Counted from the first letter of the stretch, positions 33,439 to 42,187 are shown. The stretch: 57,169 bases of DNA from Pseudomonas mosselii (GCF_003205295.1 NZ_QJRP01000029.1:1-57169), one strand, 5' to 3'. The notes: a model not told the origin generated them from the letters alone. Numbers and translations are program-made.

Positions 33439-34794
33439 ATGTGGACACCATCCCTCCCCGCCAACGACCAGCCGCGCTACCTGGCGCTGGTCGAGGCCAT
33501 CGCCGCCGCCATCGAACAGGGTGAACTGAAAGCCGGTGAACGTCTGCCGCCCCAGCGTCGCCTGGCCTGGGCGCTGGGCCTGAACCCGAGCACCACGCAA
33601 CAGGCCTACCGCGAGGCTGCGGCGCGGCACCTGGTGTCCGGTGAAGTGGGTCGTGGCACCTACGTGCTAGCCAGCAGCAAGGAGGCGACTCTGTTTCGCC
33701 TCAAGCAGCCCGATCGCCAGCATCAGGTGATCGACCTGTCGACCAACGTGCCAGTAGCCGATCCGCACAATCTTGACCTCGAACACAGCCTGCGCAGGTT
33801 GCTTGAACAGGGTGAAACCACCCTGCTCGACCATTACCTGGGGCCGGAGCAATTGCTACTGGGGCGGATCCAGGGCGCCCGCTGGCTGGCCAATCGCGGC
33901 CTGGACCTGAGGCCCGAGGAGGTGCTGCTCTGCGGTGGCGCCCAACAGGCCTTGATCCTGGTGCTGCAGTCACTGTGCCAGGCAGGCGAGCCGGTGATGG
34001 TCGAAGCGTTGACCGCCCCGGGCATCAAGGCGGCCTGTCGACAGTTGCGTCTGCCGGTGCAGGGGGTGGCCCTGGATGAACAGGGCTTGCGCCCGGACGA
34101 GCTGGACCGCGTGGTGCGGGCCAGTGGCGCGCGGGTACTGGTGACCACCCCGACCCTGCATAACCCGACCGGGGCCTGCATGGGCGAGGCCCGGCGCCAG
34201 GCGCTGGCGCAAGTCGCCAGGCGCCACGACTTGCTGGTGATCGAGGATGACGTGTATGGCGCCTTGACCGATCGGCCACCGCTGTACCCTTTGCTCGAAG
34301 GCCGCGGCGTACTGATCAGCAGCTTGTCCAAGACCGTGGCCGCCGGCCTGCGCCTGGGCTGGATCGTGGCACGGTCAGCGTTACTGGAACAGATTGATCC
34401 CTATGCCCAGGCCACCCATTGGTCGGTGTCGCCATTGAACCTGCACATCGCTTGCCAGTGGATTTCGGACGGGACCGCCGCACGGCGACTAGCCTGGCAG
34501 CGGGAGGAGCTGGCCGAGCGTTGGCGCCTGGCGCGGGCGTTGCTGGGTAATGCACTGCCGGTGGACGGCGTGCCTTCACCCCATGCCTGGCTGACCACGT
34601 CTGCAGAAGCCGAGACGCTGGTTGCCCGGTGCCGGGAGCAAGGGGTGGAGATCGTGCCGGCCAGTGTGTTCGCGGTGGGCACGGAGCGTGTGCGGGCGGT
34701 GCGGGTCAGCCTGTCGGCGGCGCACAGCCGGGCGCAGCTGAAGCAAGGGCTACAGATCGTGGGAGCAATTGTCTTGCAGGGAGCTCGGGATTAA
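33439..34794 (+). CDS. MocR/PdxR-family transcriptional regulator (GntR HTH plus aminotransferase domain)
   Basis: This 451-residue protein has an N-terminal GntR winged helix (YLALVEAIAAAIEQGELKAG, LPPQRRLAWALGLNPSTT, VGRGTYV; to about 75) joined to a fold-type I aminotransferase domain. The PLP lysine is Lys298 in SSLSKTVAAGLRLGW, and the Asn-Pro-Thr motif TLHNPTGACM and DDVYG are also present. MocR proteins bind PLP or its amino-acid adduct and regulate a divergent gene. The ATG at 33439 lies just past the operator with no ribosome site, so the mRNA may be short-leadered or leaderless; an ATG at 33424 would fall within the second repeat. Confidence 0.88.
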   Translation: MWTPSLPANDQPRYLALVEAIAAAIEQGELKAGERLPPQRRLAWALGLNPSTTQQAYREAAARHLVSGEVGRGTYVLASSKEATLFRLKQPDRQHQVIDLSTNVPVADPHNLDLEHSLRRLLEQGETTLLDHYLGPEQLLLGRIQGARWLANRGLDLRPEEVLLCGGAQQALILVLQSLCQAGEPVMVEALTAPGIKAACRQLRLPVQGVALDEQGLRPDELDRVVRASGARVLVTTPTLHNPTGACMGEARRQALAQVARRHDLLVIEDDVYGALTDRPPLYPLLEGRGVLISSLSKTVAAGLRLGWIVARSALLEQIDPYAQATHWSVSPLNLHIACQWISDGTAARRLAWQREELAERWRLARALLGNALPVDGVPSPHAWLTTSAEAETLVARCREQGVEIVPASVFAVGTERVRAVRVSLSAAHSRAQLKQGLQIVGAIVLQGARD

Positions 34795-34803
34795 CACCTG
34801 TCC

Positions 34804-34920
34804 CTGTGGGAGCGGCCTTGTGTCGCGAAAGGGCTGCGTAGCAGCCCCAGCTTTCAGTGTTGGCTTGAAGGTCGCCGGGGCCGCTTTGCGGCCCTTTCGC
34901 GACACAAGGCCGCTCCCACC
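34804..34920. repeat. inverted pair of REP elements (class A)
   Basis: Facing cores GGAGCGGCCTTGTGTCGCGA lie about 35 bases apart, with GGGCTGC and GGGCCGC hairpins, between convergent mocR and DUF2790 genes. Confidence 0.92.
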
Positions 34921-34975
34921 GGGATTGCGCACGGCTCGAGGTTAACTCGCTCCCACAAACCTTTTTATGCACGGC

Positions 34976-35233
34976 TCAATTCAGCCGGCAGCCCTCGCCC
35001 AGGGCACGGTACTGAAGGGTGTGCACCTGCCCTTGATGGTCCTCGTAGGTCATGGTGGCGGGTACCACTTCACAGACGTTGGGGATCGTCGACAGGCTGA
35101 TCACGCGCTTTATGTCGAGGTTGGTGGAATAGTCGTACTGCTCGACCACGGGTTGGGTGTCTGCGGTCTTGACCTGGTCCGCGAAGGCGAGCGAGGACAT
35201 ACCGACCAATGCAAGAATCAGTAAGGCTTTCAT
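34976..35233 (-). CDS. DUF2790 small periplasmic protein
   Basis: This 85-residue protein has a signal peptide MKALLILALVGMSSLAFA. The mature part holds YDYSTNLDIKRVISLS and CEVVPATMTYEDHQGQVHTL followed by QYRALGEGC. The DIxRVI, two conserved cysteines and MTYxDxxGxxHxLxY pattern define the Pseudomonas DUF2790 family. Members are often near metal-responsive genes, but none is adjacent here. An AAGG-type ribosome site precedes the ATG. Function unknown. Confidence 0.85.
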   Translation of the reverse strand: MKALLILALVGMSSLAFADQVKTADTQPVVEQYDYSTNLDIKRVISLSTIPNVCEVVPATMTYEDHQGQVHTLQYRALGEGCRLN

Positions 35234-35565
35234 GGATAACGACCTTGATGGCTATCAAGCTGATCGCGTGACTTCTGATGCCGTCAATGGCGCGGAGAAG
35301 TTGTCATCGACTGCGAAGATGACACGAAGTACCGATCCCGCTTTATCGTACTGCCGGGGGGATGAGTGAAAGTCTACTCCGCAGCCGGAATAGTTGAACC
35401 CCGAAGTCGGTTATTCACCCTTGCCGGATTTGCAACAATCTGCGACAAAGCACCGTCATTTTTCCTGCACGGGCCCTGTCGCGGGACAAGCCCGCTCCTA
35501 CAGGCTGCATGCGACCTTGTGGGAGCGGGCTGGCCCCGCGATGAGCCCTACAGCGTGAGCCACGC
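35234..35565. other. 332-base spacer between DUF2790 and GNAT genes
   Basis: It must hold the promoters of both divergent genes and contains the class C REP pair at 35477-35542. I see no further gene. AT-rich TTATTCACC and TTTATCG stretches near 35340-35415 could be promoter parts. Confidence 0.5.
35477..35542. repeat. class C REP inverted pair
   Basis: GCGGGACAAGCCCGCTCC and GGAGCGGGCTGGCCCCGCGA face each other with a 15-base spacer. Both arms differ by one or two bases from the cleaner copies at 42188 and 43220. Confidence 0.8.
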
Positions 35566-36015
35566 ATGCCGCCCCTGACCTGCACCCTTCTGCCCCCTAT
35601 CCAGCGCCGCCTGCTGGAGCAGTTCTATCGCCAGCACGGCTCGCGCATGCGCGCCGCTGGTGATGGCGAGCAGTGGGTCGCGCGCAGCGGTGGAATCGTC
35701 GGCGGAATGAACCTGACCCCCGTAGAGGGCGGCTACTGGCTGACCGGCCTGTTCGTCGCCCCGCAATGGCGTGGCCGGCAGATCGCCTCGCAACTGGTAG
35801 AGGCCGCGCTGGCCGACAGCACCTGCGCGACCTGGCTGTTCTGCCATCCGGACCTGACGCCCTTCTACCAGCGCCTGGCCTTCACCCCGGCCACCACGCT
35901 GCCCGAAGCCCTCGCCTCGCGCCTGGCCCGTTACCAGCGCAGCAAGGCCCTGGTGGCGCTGGTGCGGGATCAGTCGTCGGCCACATCGAGCCCGGGGAAC
36001 AGCACGTCGGTGTAG
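35566..36015 (+). CDS. GNAT-family N-acetyltransferase
   Basis: This 149-residue protein has a GNAT core: GYWLTGLFVAPQWRGRQIAS followed by QLVEAAL forms the acetyl-CoA-binding Q/RxxGxG/A loop (VAPQWRGRQIA), and FCHPDLTPFYQRLAF is the C-terminal motif in which FY-RLGF-like residues are usual. Substrate unknown. Its last 46 bases overlap the end of the deformylase gene on the other strand, so the two genes converge and share their 3' ends. The start has only a weak ribosome site. Confidence 0.78.
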   Translation: MPPLTCTLLPPIQRRLLEQFYRQHGSRMRAAGDGEQWVARSGGIVGGMNLTPVEGGYWLTGLFVAPQWRGRQIASQLVEAALADSTCATWLFCHPDLTPFYQRLAFTPATTLPEALASRLARYQRSKALVALVRDQSSATSSPGNSTSV

Positions 36016-36506
36016 CCGAACTTGCTGAAGTCCTGGATGCGTGAGGGGTACAAGCGGCCGATCAAGTGATCACACTCATGCTGCACCACCCGCGCATGAA
36101 AGCCATCGGCAAAGCGGTTGATCGGGTTGCCCTGGGGGTCGATGCCCGAATAGCTGATGTGCTTGTAGCGCGGCACCACCCCGCGCAGGCCCGGCACCGA
36201 CAGGCAGCCCTCCCAGCCGTCCTCGACCTCAGTGGCCAGCGGCGTGATCACCGGGTTGAGCAGGATGGTCCGCGGCACCGGCTCGGCGTCCGGGTAACGC
36301 TCGCTGCGCTCGAAGCCGAAAATCACCAGTTGCAGGTCGATGCCGATCTGCGGCGCGGCCAGGCCGACCCCACCAACATGCGCCATGGTTTCGAACATGT
36401 CGTCGATCAGGTGCTTGAGCTCGGGGCTGCCGAGCATGTGCTCCGGCACCGGCGGGGCGATGCGCAGCAGGCGTTCGTCGCCCATCTTGAGAATGTCGCG
36501 GATCAT
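35970..36506 (-). CDS. def: peptide deformylase
   Basis: This 178-residue metalloenzyme has the three deformylase motifs: GVGLAAPQ (46-53), EGCLSVPG (99-106, metal ligand Cys101) and HECDH (143-147, two His ligands and the catalytic Glu). It removes the formyl group from new proteins in the cytoplasm. It is not next to fmt, so it is probably a second, accessory deformylase. Its ATG overlaps the TGA of the YihY-like gene in a TGATG junction, implying coupled translation. Confidence 0.93.
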   Translation of the reverse strand: MIRDILKMGDERLLRIAPPVPEHMLGSPELKHLIDDMFETMAHVGGVGLAAPQIGIDLQLVIFGFERSERYPDAEPVPRTILLNPVITPLATEVEDGWEGCLSVPGLRGVVPRYKHISYSGIDPQGNPINRFADGFHARVVQHECDHLIGRLYPSRIQDFSKFGYTDVLFPGLDVADD

Positions 36507-37462
36507 CAGGTATTCGGCTCGCGGGTCTGGGGTTCAGGTGTCACCGGGTGCTCATGGCCGAGCACGGTGACGGTCTGTTGCGGATTGTCCTGGGCAAACT
36601 CCTTCTCGCCAGGATTCTTGCCCTCGGCGGACATGTGCTCGATCACCGCGTTCATCTCGGCCCCCAGCAGCAGCACGGCGGCAGAGATGTAGAAATACAG
36701 CAGCAGCACGATGATCGCCCCGATACTGCCATACATGGCGTTGTAGTCGGCAAAGGTCTTCACGTAGTAGGCAAAGCCCAGCGACGCGACGATCCACACC
36801 ACCACCGCCAGCACCGAGCCTGGAGTAATGAAGCGGAACTTCTGCTTCACATCGGGCATTACATAGTAGATCAGCGCCACCGCCACCATCATCAGCATGA
36901 TGATCGCCGGCCAGCGCAGGATGGTCCAGACGACCACCACCGCCTCCTCCAGGCCCACCTGGGAGGCGATCCATTCCATGACCTGTGGCCCCAGCACCAT
37001 CAGCGCGGCGGCCGCCAGGAGCATGCCGGCGACGCCGACGGTGTAGATGATCGACAGCGGGATACGCTTCCACACCGGTCGCCCTTCGGGCACGTCGTAG
37101 GCGGCGTTCATCGCGCTCATCATCAGGCGCACGCCCGCCGAGGCGGTCCACAGGGCGATCACGATACCCACCGACAACAGCCCGCCCTTGGACTGCTGCA
37201 ACTGGTCGATCACCGGGTTGACCTGTTCCAGGGCCTGGGGCGGCAGCACCAGCTCGGACTGCAGGCGCAGCCAGGAGAAGAAGTCCGGCAGGTGCAGGAA
37301 ACCGATCAGGGCGATCAGGAACAGCAGGAACGGGAACAACGAGAACAGCATCTGGTAGGCCAGCGCGGAGGCATAGGTGGACATCTCGTCGTCGAGGAAC
37401 TCCTTGACGGTGCGCACCAGCACGCGGTGCAGGGGCAGGCCGCGCAGGTCGGGGAAAATCAT
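36506..37462 (-). CDS. YihY/BrkB-family membrane protein
   Basis: This 318-residue inner-membrane protein has six hydrophobic segments (for example about 35-57, 92-112, 139-161, 178-200, 211-235 and 245-270). The family pattern YASALAYQMLFSLFPFLLFL, GVRLMMSAMNAAYDVPEGR and YGSIGAIIVLLLYFYISA is clear. YihY/BrkB proteins were once thought to be ribonuclease BN; the actual role is unknown. AAGGAG precedes the ATG at 37462, and a longer frame upstream runs into a REP. It is cotranscribed with def. Confidence 0.87.
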   Translation of the reverse strand: MIFPDLRGLPLHRVLVRTVKEFLDDEMSTYASALAYQMLFSLFPFLLFLIALIGFLHLPDFFSWLRLQSELVLPPQALEQVNPVIDQLQQSKGGLLSVGIVIALWTASAGVRLMMSAMNAAYDVPEGRPVWKRIPLSIIYTVGVAGMLLAAAALMVLGPQVMEWIASQVGLEEAVVVVWTILRWPAIIMLMMVAVALIYYVMPDVKQKFRFITPGSVLAVVVWIVASLGFAYYVKTFADYNAMYGSIGAIIVLLLYFYISAAVLLLGAEMNAVIEHMSAEGKNPGEKEFAQDNPQQTVTVLGHEHPVTPEPQTREPNT

Positions 37463-37563
37463 AGCGTCTCCTTTCGCCGCTTGATCGGGGTGGCAATGCA
37501 ACAAGTCTAATAGACCAGACGGCGGGCGTGCTGTTCGCTGGCGCGTTGCCGAACGCACAACGC

Positions 37564-37615
37564 AATCGCGGGGCAAGCCCGCTCCCACCGGATGAGAGCG
37601 CACTGCCCCGCGACA
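37564..37615. repeat. class C REP with imperfect partner
   Basis: ATCGCGGGGCAAGCCCGCTC is followed after a few bases by GAGAGCGCACTGCCCCGCGA, a decayed inverted copy. It lies upstream of the YihY-like gene and downstream of csbD. Confidence 0.75.
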
Positions 37616-37627
37616 ATGCCACTGCGA

Positions 37628-37807
37628 TCAAGGCTTCTTCACAGCATCCTTGACCTTGCCCACGGCCTGCTGCGCCTCGCCCTTCAACTCCTGGGCTTTG
37701 CCCTCGGCGCGCAGCTTGTCGTTGTCGGTCACCTTGCCGACGCCCTGCTTGATGTTGCCCACGGCCTCGTTGGCCAGGCCTTTCGCTTTGTCCTTGGTGC
37801 CGCTCAT
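37628..37807 (-). CDS. CsbD-family small stress protein
   Basis: This 59-residue protein reads GTKDKAKGLANEAVGNIKQG then VGKVTDNDKLRAEGKAQELK, the CsbD repeat pattern (KGxxxExxGxxKxxxGxxxxDxxLxxEGxxxxxxG). CsbD proteins are small, charged and helical and are induced by general stress; their molecular role is unknown. GGAGA lies about 7 bases before the ATG at 37807, ruling out the longer frame. Repeats on both sides isolate it as a single-gene unit. Confidence 0.88.
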   Translation of the reverse strand: MSGTKDKAKGLANEAVGNIKQGVGKVTDNDKLRAEGKAQELKGEAQQAVGKVKDAVKKP

Positions 37808-37927
37808 GGGATGTCTCCTTGCCGAAAAGACACGGGAAATCGTGTCGACAACTGATCGACCCACGGCCATCGGCAGGAGTTTCAATTGGTTTGCCTGGAC
37901 CCAACCCAACGGCTTCGCGCTTTCCCC

Positions 37928-37970
37928 GTGGGAGCAGCGGTGCGCCGATGCGACTTGCCCCGCGATGAGC
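37928..37970. repeat. class C REP variant (same 30-mer as at 25931)
   Basis: GTGGGAGCAGCGGTGCGCCG then ATGCGACTTGCCCCGCGATG; bases 37937-37966 are identical to 25931-25960. Relative to the normal class C core it carries an extra AGCGGTGCGCCGATGC in the stem. Confidence 0.75.
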
Positions 37971-38019
37971 CCACCCGCACAATATCAGGCCAATCTAGCG
38001 TCAACCCGCAGGAACCTGC

Positions 38020-38400
38020 ATGAAACTCGACAAACCCACCGCCATCGCTCGGCGCAACGCAGCACTGACCCGGCCAGTGCTCGACCGCGACAACACCCTG
38101 TTCGCCATCCTCGACAAGAAGCGCAACCTGTGGTGGTTCGAGGTGCCGGTGGCGCTGCTGCGCAAAGGCCAGCCCGACTGGGTCAACCTGTTGCTGCACA
38201 CCCCGGAAACCGATGAACTGCAGCACCTGAAGGTGCCGACCAACTTCCTGCGTGCTCACCAGGAGCAGATGGAAGTGCGCAACGCCGGCAAACGCCGCTC
38301 GACCATCAGCCTGGCCCTGAGCGCCGACCGCGACTCGCTGCTGCGCGACAGCCGCCCGGGTGGCGAGCAGCTGGACTTCAGCACCTTCGTGCAGGCCTGA
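38020..38400 (+). CDS. conserved hypothetical protein, unknown function
   Basis: This 126-residue soluble protein has no signal peptide or membrane segment. It starts MKLDKPTAIARRNAALTRP and contains NLWWFEVPVALLRKGQPDWV and LHTPETDELQHLKVPTNFLR. The composition and codon use are normal for the window, so I am confident it is a gene. I do not recognise a family. Its TGA abuts the TGA of cvfB on the other strand exactly, inside the palindrome GCCTGATCAGGC. Confidence 0.75.
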   Translation: MKLDKPTAIARRNAALTRPVLDRDNTLFAILDKKRNLWWFEVPVALLRKGQPDWVNLLLHTPETDELQHLKVPTNFLRAHQEQMEVRNAGKRRSTISLALSADRDSLLRDSRPGGEQLDFSTFVQA

Positions 38401-39237
38401 TCAGGCCCGCTCGATGCGATCGTCATGGATGACGATCCGGCCCTGCTTGAACAGTGCGCCGATGGCTTTCTTGAAGTTGCCCTTGCTGACATTGAACATC
38501 TGGCTGATCAGCGCCGGATCGCTCTTGTCGCACACCGCCAACACGCCGCCATTGGCTTCCAGGCGCTGCATGATCTGCTCGGACAAGCCGTCGGCCAGGG
38601 CCTGGCCTACCGGTTGCAGGCTCAGGGCGATCTTGCCGTCGGCGCGCACTTCCTTGATGAAGCCCTTCTCGTGCATGCCCGAGCGCAGGAACTTGAACAC
38701 TTCGTTCTTGTGGATCAGGCCCCAGTGGCGATTGTTGATGATCGCCTTGAAGCCCATCGGCGTCTCACCGGCCACCAGCAGCTCGACCGGCTGGCCGACC
38801 TGGTAGTCCACCGGAGTGCGGTCCAGGTAGCGGTCCAGCTTGGCGGTGGCGGTGATGCGCCGGGTGCGTTTGTCCAGGTAGGCGTGAACCACGCAATAGT
38901 CGCCGATTTTCAGTGGCCGGGATTCTTCCGAGTACGGCATCAGCAGGTCCTTGGACAGGCCCCAGTCGAGGAAGATGCCCGCGCCGTTGATGTCCTTGAC
39001 CTTGAGGCTGGCAAACTCGCCCACCTGCATCTTCGGCTTCTCGGTGGTGGCGATCAGCTGGTCTTCGCTGTCGAGGTAGATGAACACATTGAGCCAGTCG
39101 TCCAGCTCGAGTTCGGCATCCTTGGGGAAGTAGCGCCGTGGCAGGAGGATCTCGCCGTCGGCACCGCCGTCCAGGTACAGGCCGAATTCCACGTGTTTCA
39201 CGATTTGCAAACTGTTGTAACGCCCAAGCAGAGCCAT
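38401..39237 (-). CDS. cvfB: S1-domain RNA-binding protein CvfB
   Basis: This 278-residue cytoplasmic protein has the CvfB/YitL layout of three S1-like domains and a C-terminal winged helix. It has EFGLYLDGGADGEILLPRRY at the start, INGAGIFLDWGLSKDLLMPY, GFKAIINNRHWGLIHKNEVF, then SDPALISQMFNVSKGNFKKA (winged helix). CvfB binds RNA and was named as a virulence-factor regulator in Staphylococcus; its role in Pseudomonas is not known. The ATG lies within good spacing of an AGGATCTTCGGAA stretch. Confidence 0.88.
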   Translation of the reverse strand: MALLGRYNSLQIVKHVEFGLYLDGGADGEILLPRRYFPKDAELELDDWLNVFIYLDSEDQLIATTEKPKMQVGEFASLKVKDINGAGIFLDWGLSKDLLMPYSEESRPLKIGDYCVVHAYLDKRTRRITATAKLDRYLDRTPVDYQVGQPVELLVAGETPMGFKAIINNRHWGLIHKNEVFKFLRSGMHEKGFIKEVRADGKIALSLQPVGQALADGLSEQIMQRLEANGGVLAVCDKSDPALISQMFNVSKGNFKKAIGALFKQGRIVIHDDRIERA

Positions 39238-39366
39238 TTCCGAAGATCCTCAAGACAAGGCGGCTATTCTAACACTTGACCCGCCCGTCCGCCCGAGCGC
39301 GCATGCGCCGGAACCCTCGGGCCCACCTTGCGTCCACAGCTGGCCAGCCTGTGCAAGGATTCGCTC

Positions 39367-40227
39367 ATGCCCCGACGCCTGACCCACGCCCTGCTGCTCG
39401 TCATCGGCTTCGCCCTGGCCCTCGTGGCCTGCAGCCGCATCGACCTGGCCTACCGCAACCTTGACCGCCTGGTGCCCTGGTCGCTGGACGACTACCTGGA
39501 CATGAACCGCGAGCAGAAACAGCTGCTCGACGAACGGCTCAGAGAACAACTGGCCTGGCACTGCAAGACGCAGCTGCCCGGCTACCTCGACTGGCTCGAC
39601 CGGGTGCGGCTGATGGTGGCCGAAGACGCAGTCACCGACCAGGCCCTGGAGCAACGCACCCTCGAAGCCCGCCAGGCCATCGGCCGGGTGGCCACGGCGA
39701 TCACCCCATCGGCCACCGAACTGCTGCGCGGGATGAGCGACACCCAGGTCGCCGAGATGCGCCAGGCGTTTCGCGCCGACATCGACAAGCGCCGCAAAAC
39801 CTACGACGAAACCCCGCTGCCCAAACAGATCGAACAACGCGCCGCACGCATGCAGAAGCGTCTGGAACCCTGGCTGGGTGAGCTCAGCGCCCAGCAACGC
39901 TTGCGGGTAATGAGCTGGTCCCAGGCCCTGGGCGACCAGAACCGTCAGTCGATCGCCAATCGCGCGCACTGGCAGCAGCAGCTGGTGCTGGCAATGGACC
40001 AGCGCGCCACGCCCGGCTTCGAACCGCGCCTGGCGCAACTGCTACAGCGCAAGGAAAGCCTGTGGACGGCGGAGTACCGTCAGGCCTATGAGAACAGTGA
40101 ACAGCAGGCACGCAGCCTGCTGGTCGATCTGATGAAGCAGAGCAGCCCTGCACAGAAACAGTTCCTGCAGCAGCGCCTGGGCAAGGTGCGGGCGGATTTC
40201 AGTGAGCTCAAGTGCCTGAGAGGTTGA
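39367..40227 (+). CDS. DUF6279 family lipoprotein
   Basis: This 286-residue protein has a lipoprotein signal ending LALVAC, so Cys22 is the likely lipidated residue, followed by SRIDLAYRNLDRLVPWSLDD and YLDMNREQKQLLDERLREQL, the family's conserved start. The rest is helical and rich in Arg and Gln. The residues after Cys22 are Ser-Arg, not Asp, so outer-membrane sorting is expected. Function unknown. The ATG at 39367 places the signal peptide correctly; the longer frame from 39328 does not. Confidence 0.8.
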   Translation: MPRRLTHALLLVIGFALALVACSRIDLAYRNLDRLVPWSLDDYLDMNREQKQLLDERLREQLAWHCKTQLPGYLDWLDRVRLMVAEDAVTDQALEQRTLEARQAIGRVATAITPSATELLRGMSDTQVAEMRQAFRADIDKRRKTYDETPLPKQIEQRAARMQKRLEPWLGELSAQQRLRVMSWSQALGDQNRQSIANRAHWQQQLVLAMDQRATPGFEPRLAQLLQRKESLWTAEYRQAYENSEQQARSLLVDLMKQSSPAQKQFLQQRLGKVRADFSELKCLRG

Positions 40228-40250
40228 AGTCAAGCCATACGCATTCCCCG

Positions 40251-40380
40251 TGTAGGAGCGGCCTTGCCGAGGCGTCGGACCGGCCGGAAAGGGCTGCAAA
40301 GCAGCCCCAGGATTTCAGCTTCGCAGCAAAATTGCCGGGGCCGCTACGCGGCCCTTTCGCGGCACAAGGCCGCTCCTACA
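40251..40380. repeat. REP class A inverted pair with an altered arm
   Basis: The right copy is normal (GGCCCTTTCGCGGCACAAGG then CCGCTCCTACA). In the left copy the usual TGTCGCG between CCTTG and AAAGGG is replaced by CCGAGGCGTCGGACCGGCCGG. The outer hairpins GGGCTGC/GCAGCCC and GGGCCGC/GCGGCCC are intact. Confidence 0.88.
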
Positions 40381-40402
40381 GGGGGACGTGTTTGGGCGCC
40401 AG

Positions 40403-42118
40403 TCAGCGCCCCTTGCGCCGATAAGGGAACACATCGATCACCTTCCCCGCCCGGATCGCCTCCTGCAGCCCTTTCCAGTAATCGGCGTCATACAACTCGC
40501 CATGCAGTCGGCTGAACAAGCGGCGCTGGCCGATATCGGCGAACAGGAACGGCGGAAATTCCTCGGGGAACACATCGTGCGGCCCGATCGAGTACCACGG
40601 CTCGCCCGACATCTCGTCCTCCGGGTAGCGCGGCGGCGGGATATGGCGGAAGTTGACCTCGGTGAGGAAGCTGATCTCGTCGTAGTCATAGAACACCACC
40701 CGGCCATGGCGGGTGACGCCGAAGTTCTTCAGCAGCATGTCGCCGGGGAAGATGTTGGCAGCGGCCAACTGCTTGATCGCCAGCCCGTAGTCCTCAAGCG
40801 CCTCCAGTACCTGGGCTTCGCTGGCCTGCTCGAGGTAGAGGTTGAGCGGGGTCATGCGCCGCTCGGTCCAGCAGTGACGAATGAGTACCGTGTCCCCCTC
40901 CAGCGCCACGGTGGAGGGCGCCACTTCCAGCAGTTCGGCGAGACAGTCGGGGTCGAACTTGGCGCGGGGGAAGCGAAAATCGGCGAACTCCTGGGTGTCG
41001 GCCATGCGTCCGACACGGTCCACGCTCTTCACCAGGCGGTACTTCTCGATCACCGTGGCGCGGTCCACGGTCTTGGACGGCGAGAAACGGTCCTTGATGA
41101 TCTTGAACACGGTGTTGAAGCCCGGCAAGGTGAACACGCTCATCACCATCCCGCGCACCCCCGGCGCCATGATGAAGCGGTCGTCGCTGTTGGCCAGGTG
41201 ATTGATCAGGGCGCGGTAGAACTCCGACTTGCCGTGCTTGTAGAAGCCGATCGAGGTGTACAGCTCGGCGATGTGCTTGCCCGGCAGGATGCGCTTGAGG
41301 AAGTTGACGAACTCCGCCGGCACCGGCACATCGACCATGAAGTACGAACGGGTGAAGGAGAAGATGATCGACACCTCCGCCTCGTCGGTGATCAGCGCAT
41401 CGGCCTCGATGCCATGGCCTTCGCGGTGCAGCAGCGGGATCACCAACGGCCACTGCTCGTCCGGGGTGTACAGGCGTCCGACCAGGTAGGCGCCTTTGTT
41501 GCGGTAGAGCACCGGGGTGAACAGCTCCACCGCCAGCGCCGGGTCCTTGCACACCCAATCGGGCAGGCTTTCACGCAGCTGGTCCTGGAGCCGCGACAGG
41601 TCGCCCTCCAGGTCCCCGTAGGGCACATCGAAGCGGTAATCGGCGAAGATCGCCCGCAACAGTCCCTTCAGCCCGCCGTCCAGCGCATAGGTGCGGGTCT
41701 GCGCCGCGCGCTCGTGGCCGCGCATGGACGGGCGAGTGGTGTGGATGAACATGCAGCCGTCGCTGATCTGGTCATGGCTGAACAGGCTGCAGAACAGCGA
41801 GTTGTACCAGGTCTCGGACAGCTCATCGTCCAGCCGCGGGTCGATCAGGCGGATGTAGGCGTTCTTCACCAATGGCCACTGCTCGACGTCCAGCAGTTGG
41901 GAGGTCTCGAAGCCTTGGCGCAGCCAGCCGTTGACCTCGGCGACCTTCTCTTCGTAGAGGTTGATCCGCGCCGCCGCGGCACGCTGGATGTCCTGCCAGC
42001 GCGCCTGCTCGAAACGCTCGCGGGCACCGAGGGTGATGCGGCGAAAATGCTCGCGGTAGTCGTCGAAGCCATCGAGGATCATCCGGGCGATATCGGCGGC
42101 GGGCCAGGGTTGGGTCAT
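40403..42118 (-). CDS. aceK: isocitrate dehydrogenase kinase/phosphatase AceK
   Basis: This 571-residue protein has the N-terminal regulatory region (QRAAAARINLYEEKVAEVNG, DPRLDDELSETWYNSLFCSL) and the kinase domain with the glycine loop APGVRGMVMSVF near residue 318, FKIIKDRFSPSK, and a catalytic-loop region NIFPGDMLLKNFGVTRHGRV followed by FYDYDEI, where the Asp-Tyr-Asp replaces the DFG of other kinases. AceK phosphorylates and dephosphorylates isocitrate dehydrogenase to control entry into the glyoxylate shunt. It is not next to aceA or aceB here. The gene looks complete. Confidence 0.95.
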   Translation of the reverse strand: MTQPWPAADIARMILDGFDDYREHFRRITLGARERFEQARWQDIQRAAAARINLYEEKVAEVNGWLRQGFETSQLLDVEQWPLVKNAYIRLIDPRLDDELSETWYNSLFCSLFSHDQISDGCMFIHTTRPSMRGHERAAQTRTYALDGGLKGLLRAIFADYRFDVPYGDLEGDLSRLQDQLRESLPDWVCKDPALAVELFTPVLYRNKGAYLVGRLYTPDEQWPLVIPLLHREGHGIEADALITDEAEVSIIFSFTRSYFMVDVPVPAEFVNFLKRILPGKHIAELYTSIGFYKHGKSEFYRALINHLANSDDRFIMAPGVRGMVMSVFTLPGFNTVFKIIKDRFSPSKTVDRATVIEKYRLVKSVDRVGRMADTQEFADFRFPRAKFDPDCLAELLEVAPSTVALEGDTVLIRHCWTERRMTPLNLYLEQASEAQVLEALEDYGLAIKQLAAANIFPGDMLLKNFGVTRHGRVVFYDYDEISFLTEVNFRHIPPPRYPEDEMSGEPWYSIGPHDVFPEEFPPFLFADIGQRRLFSRLHGELYDADYWKGLQEAIRAGKVIDVFPYRRKGR

Positions 42119-42187
42119 GCGCGGGATCTCATGGCAAGTTGAGTTAGATAGCTTAGTCGTCCGTAAGCGGCTCGCAGGCAGTGTGGA

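Noticed and set aside
40388..42142. A 584-codon frame antisense to aceK.
   Set aside because: Shadow of aceK, whose kinase motifs are complete.
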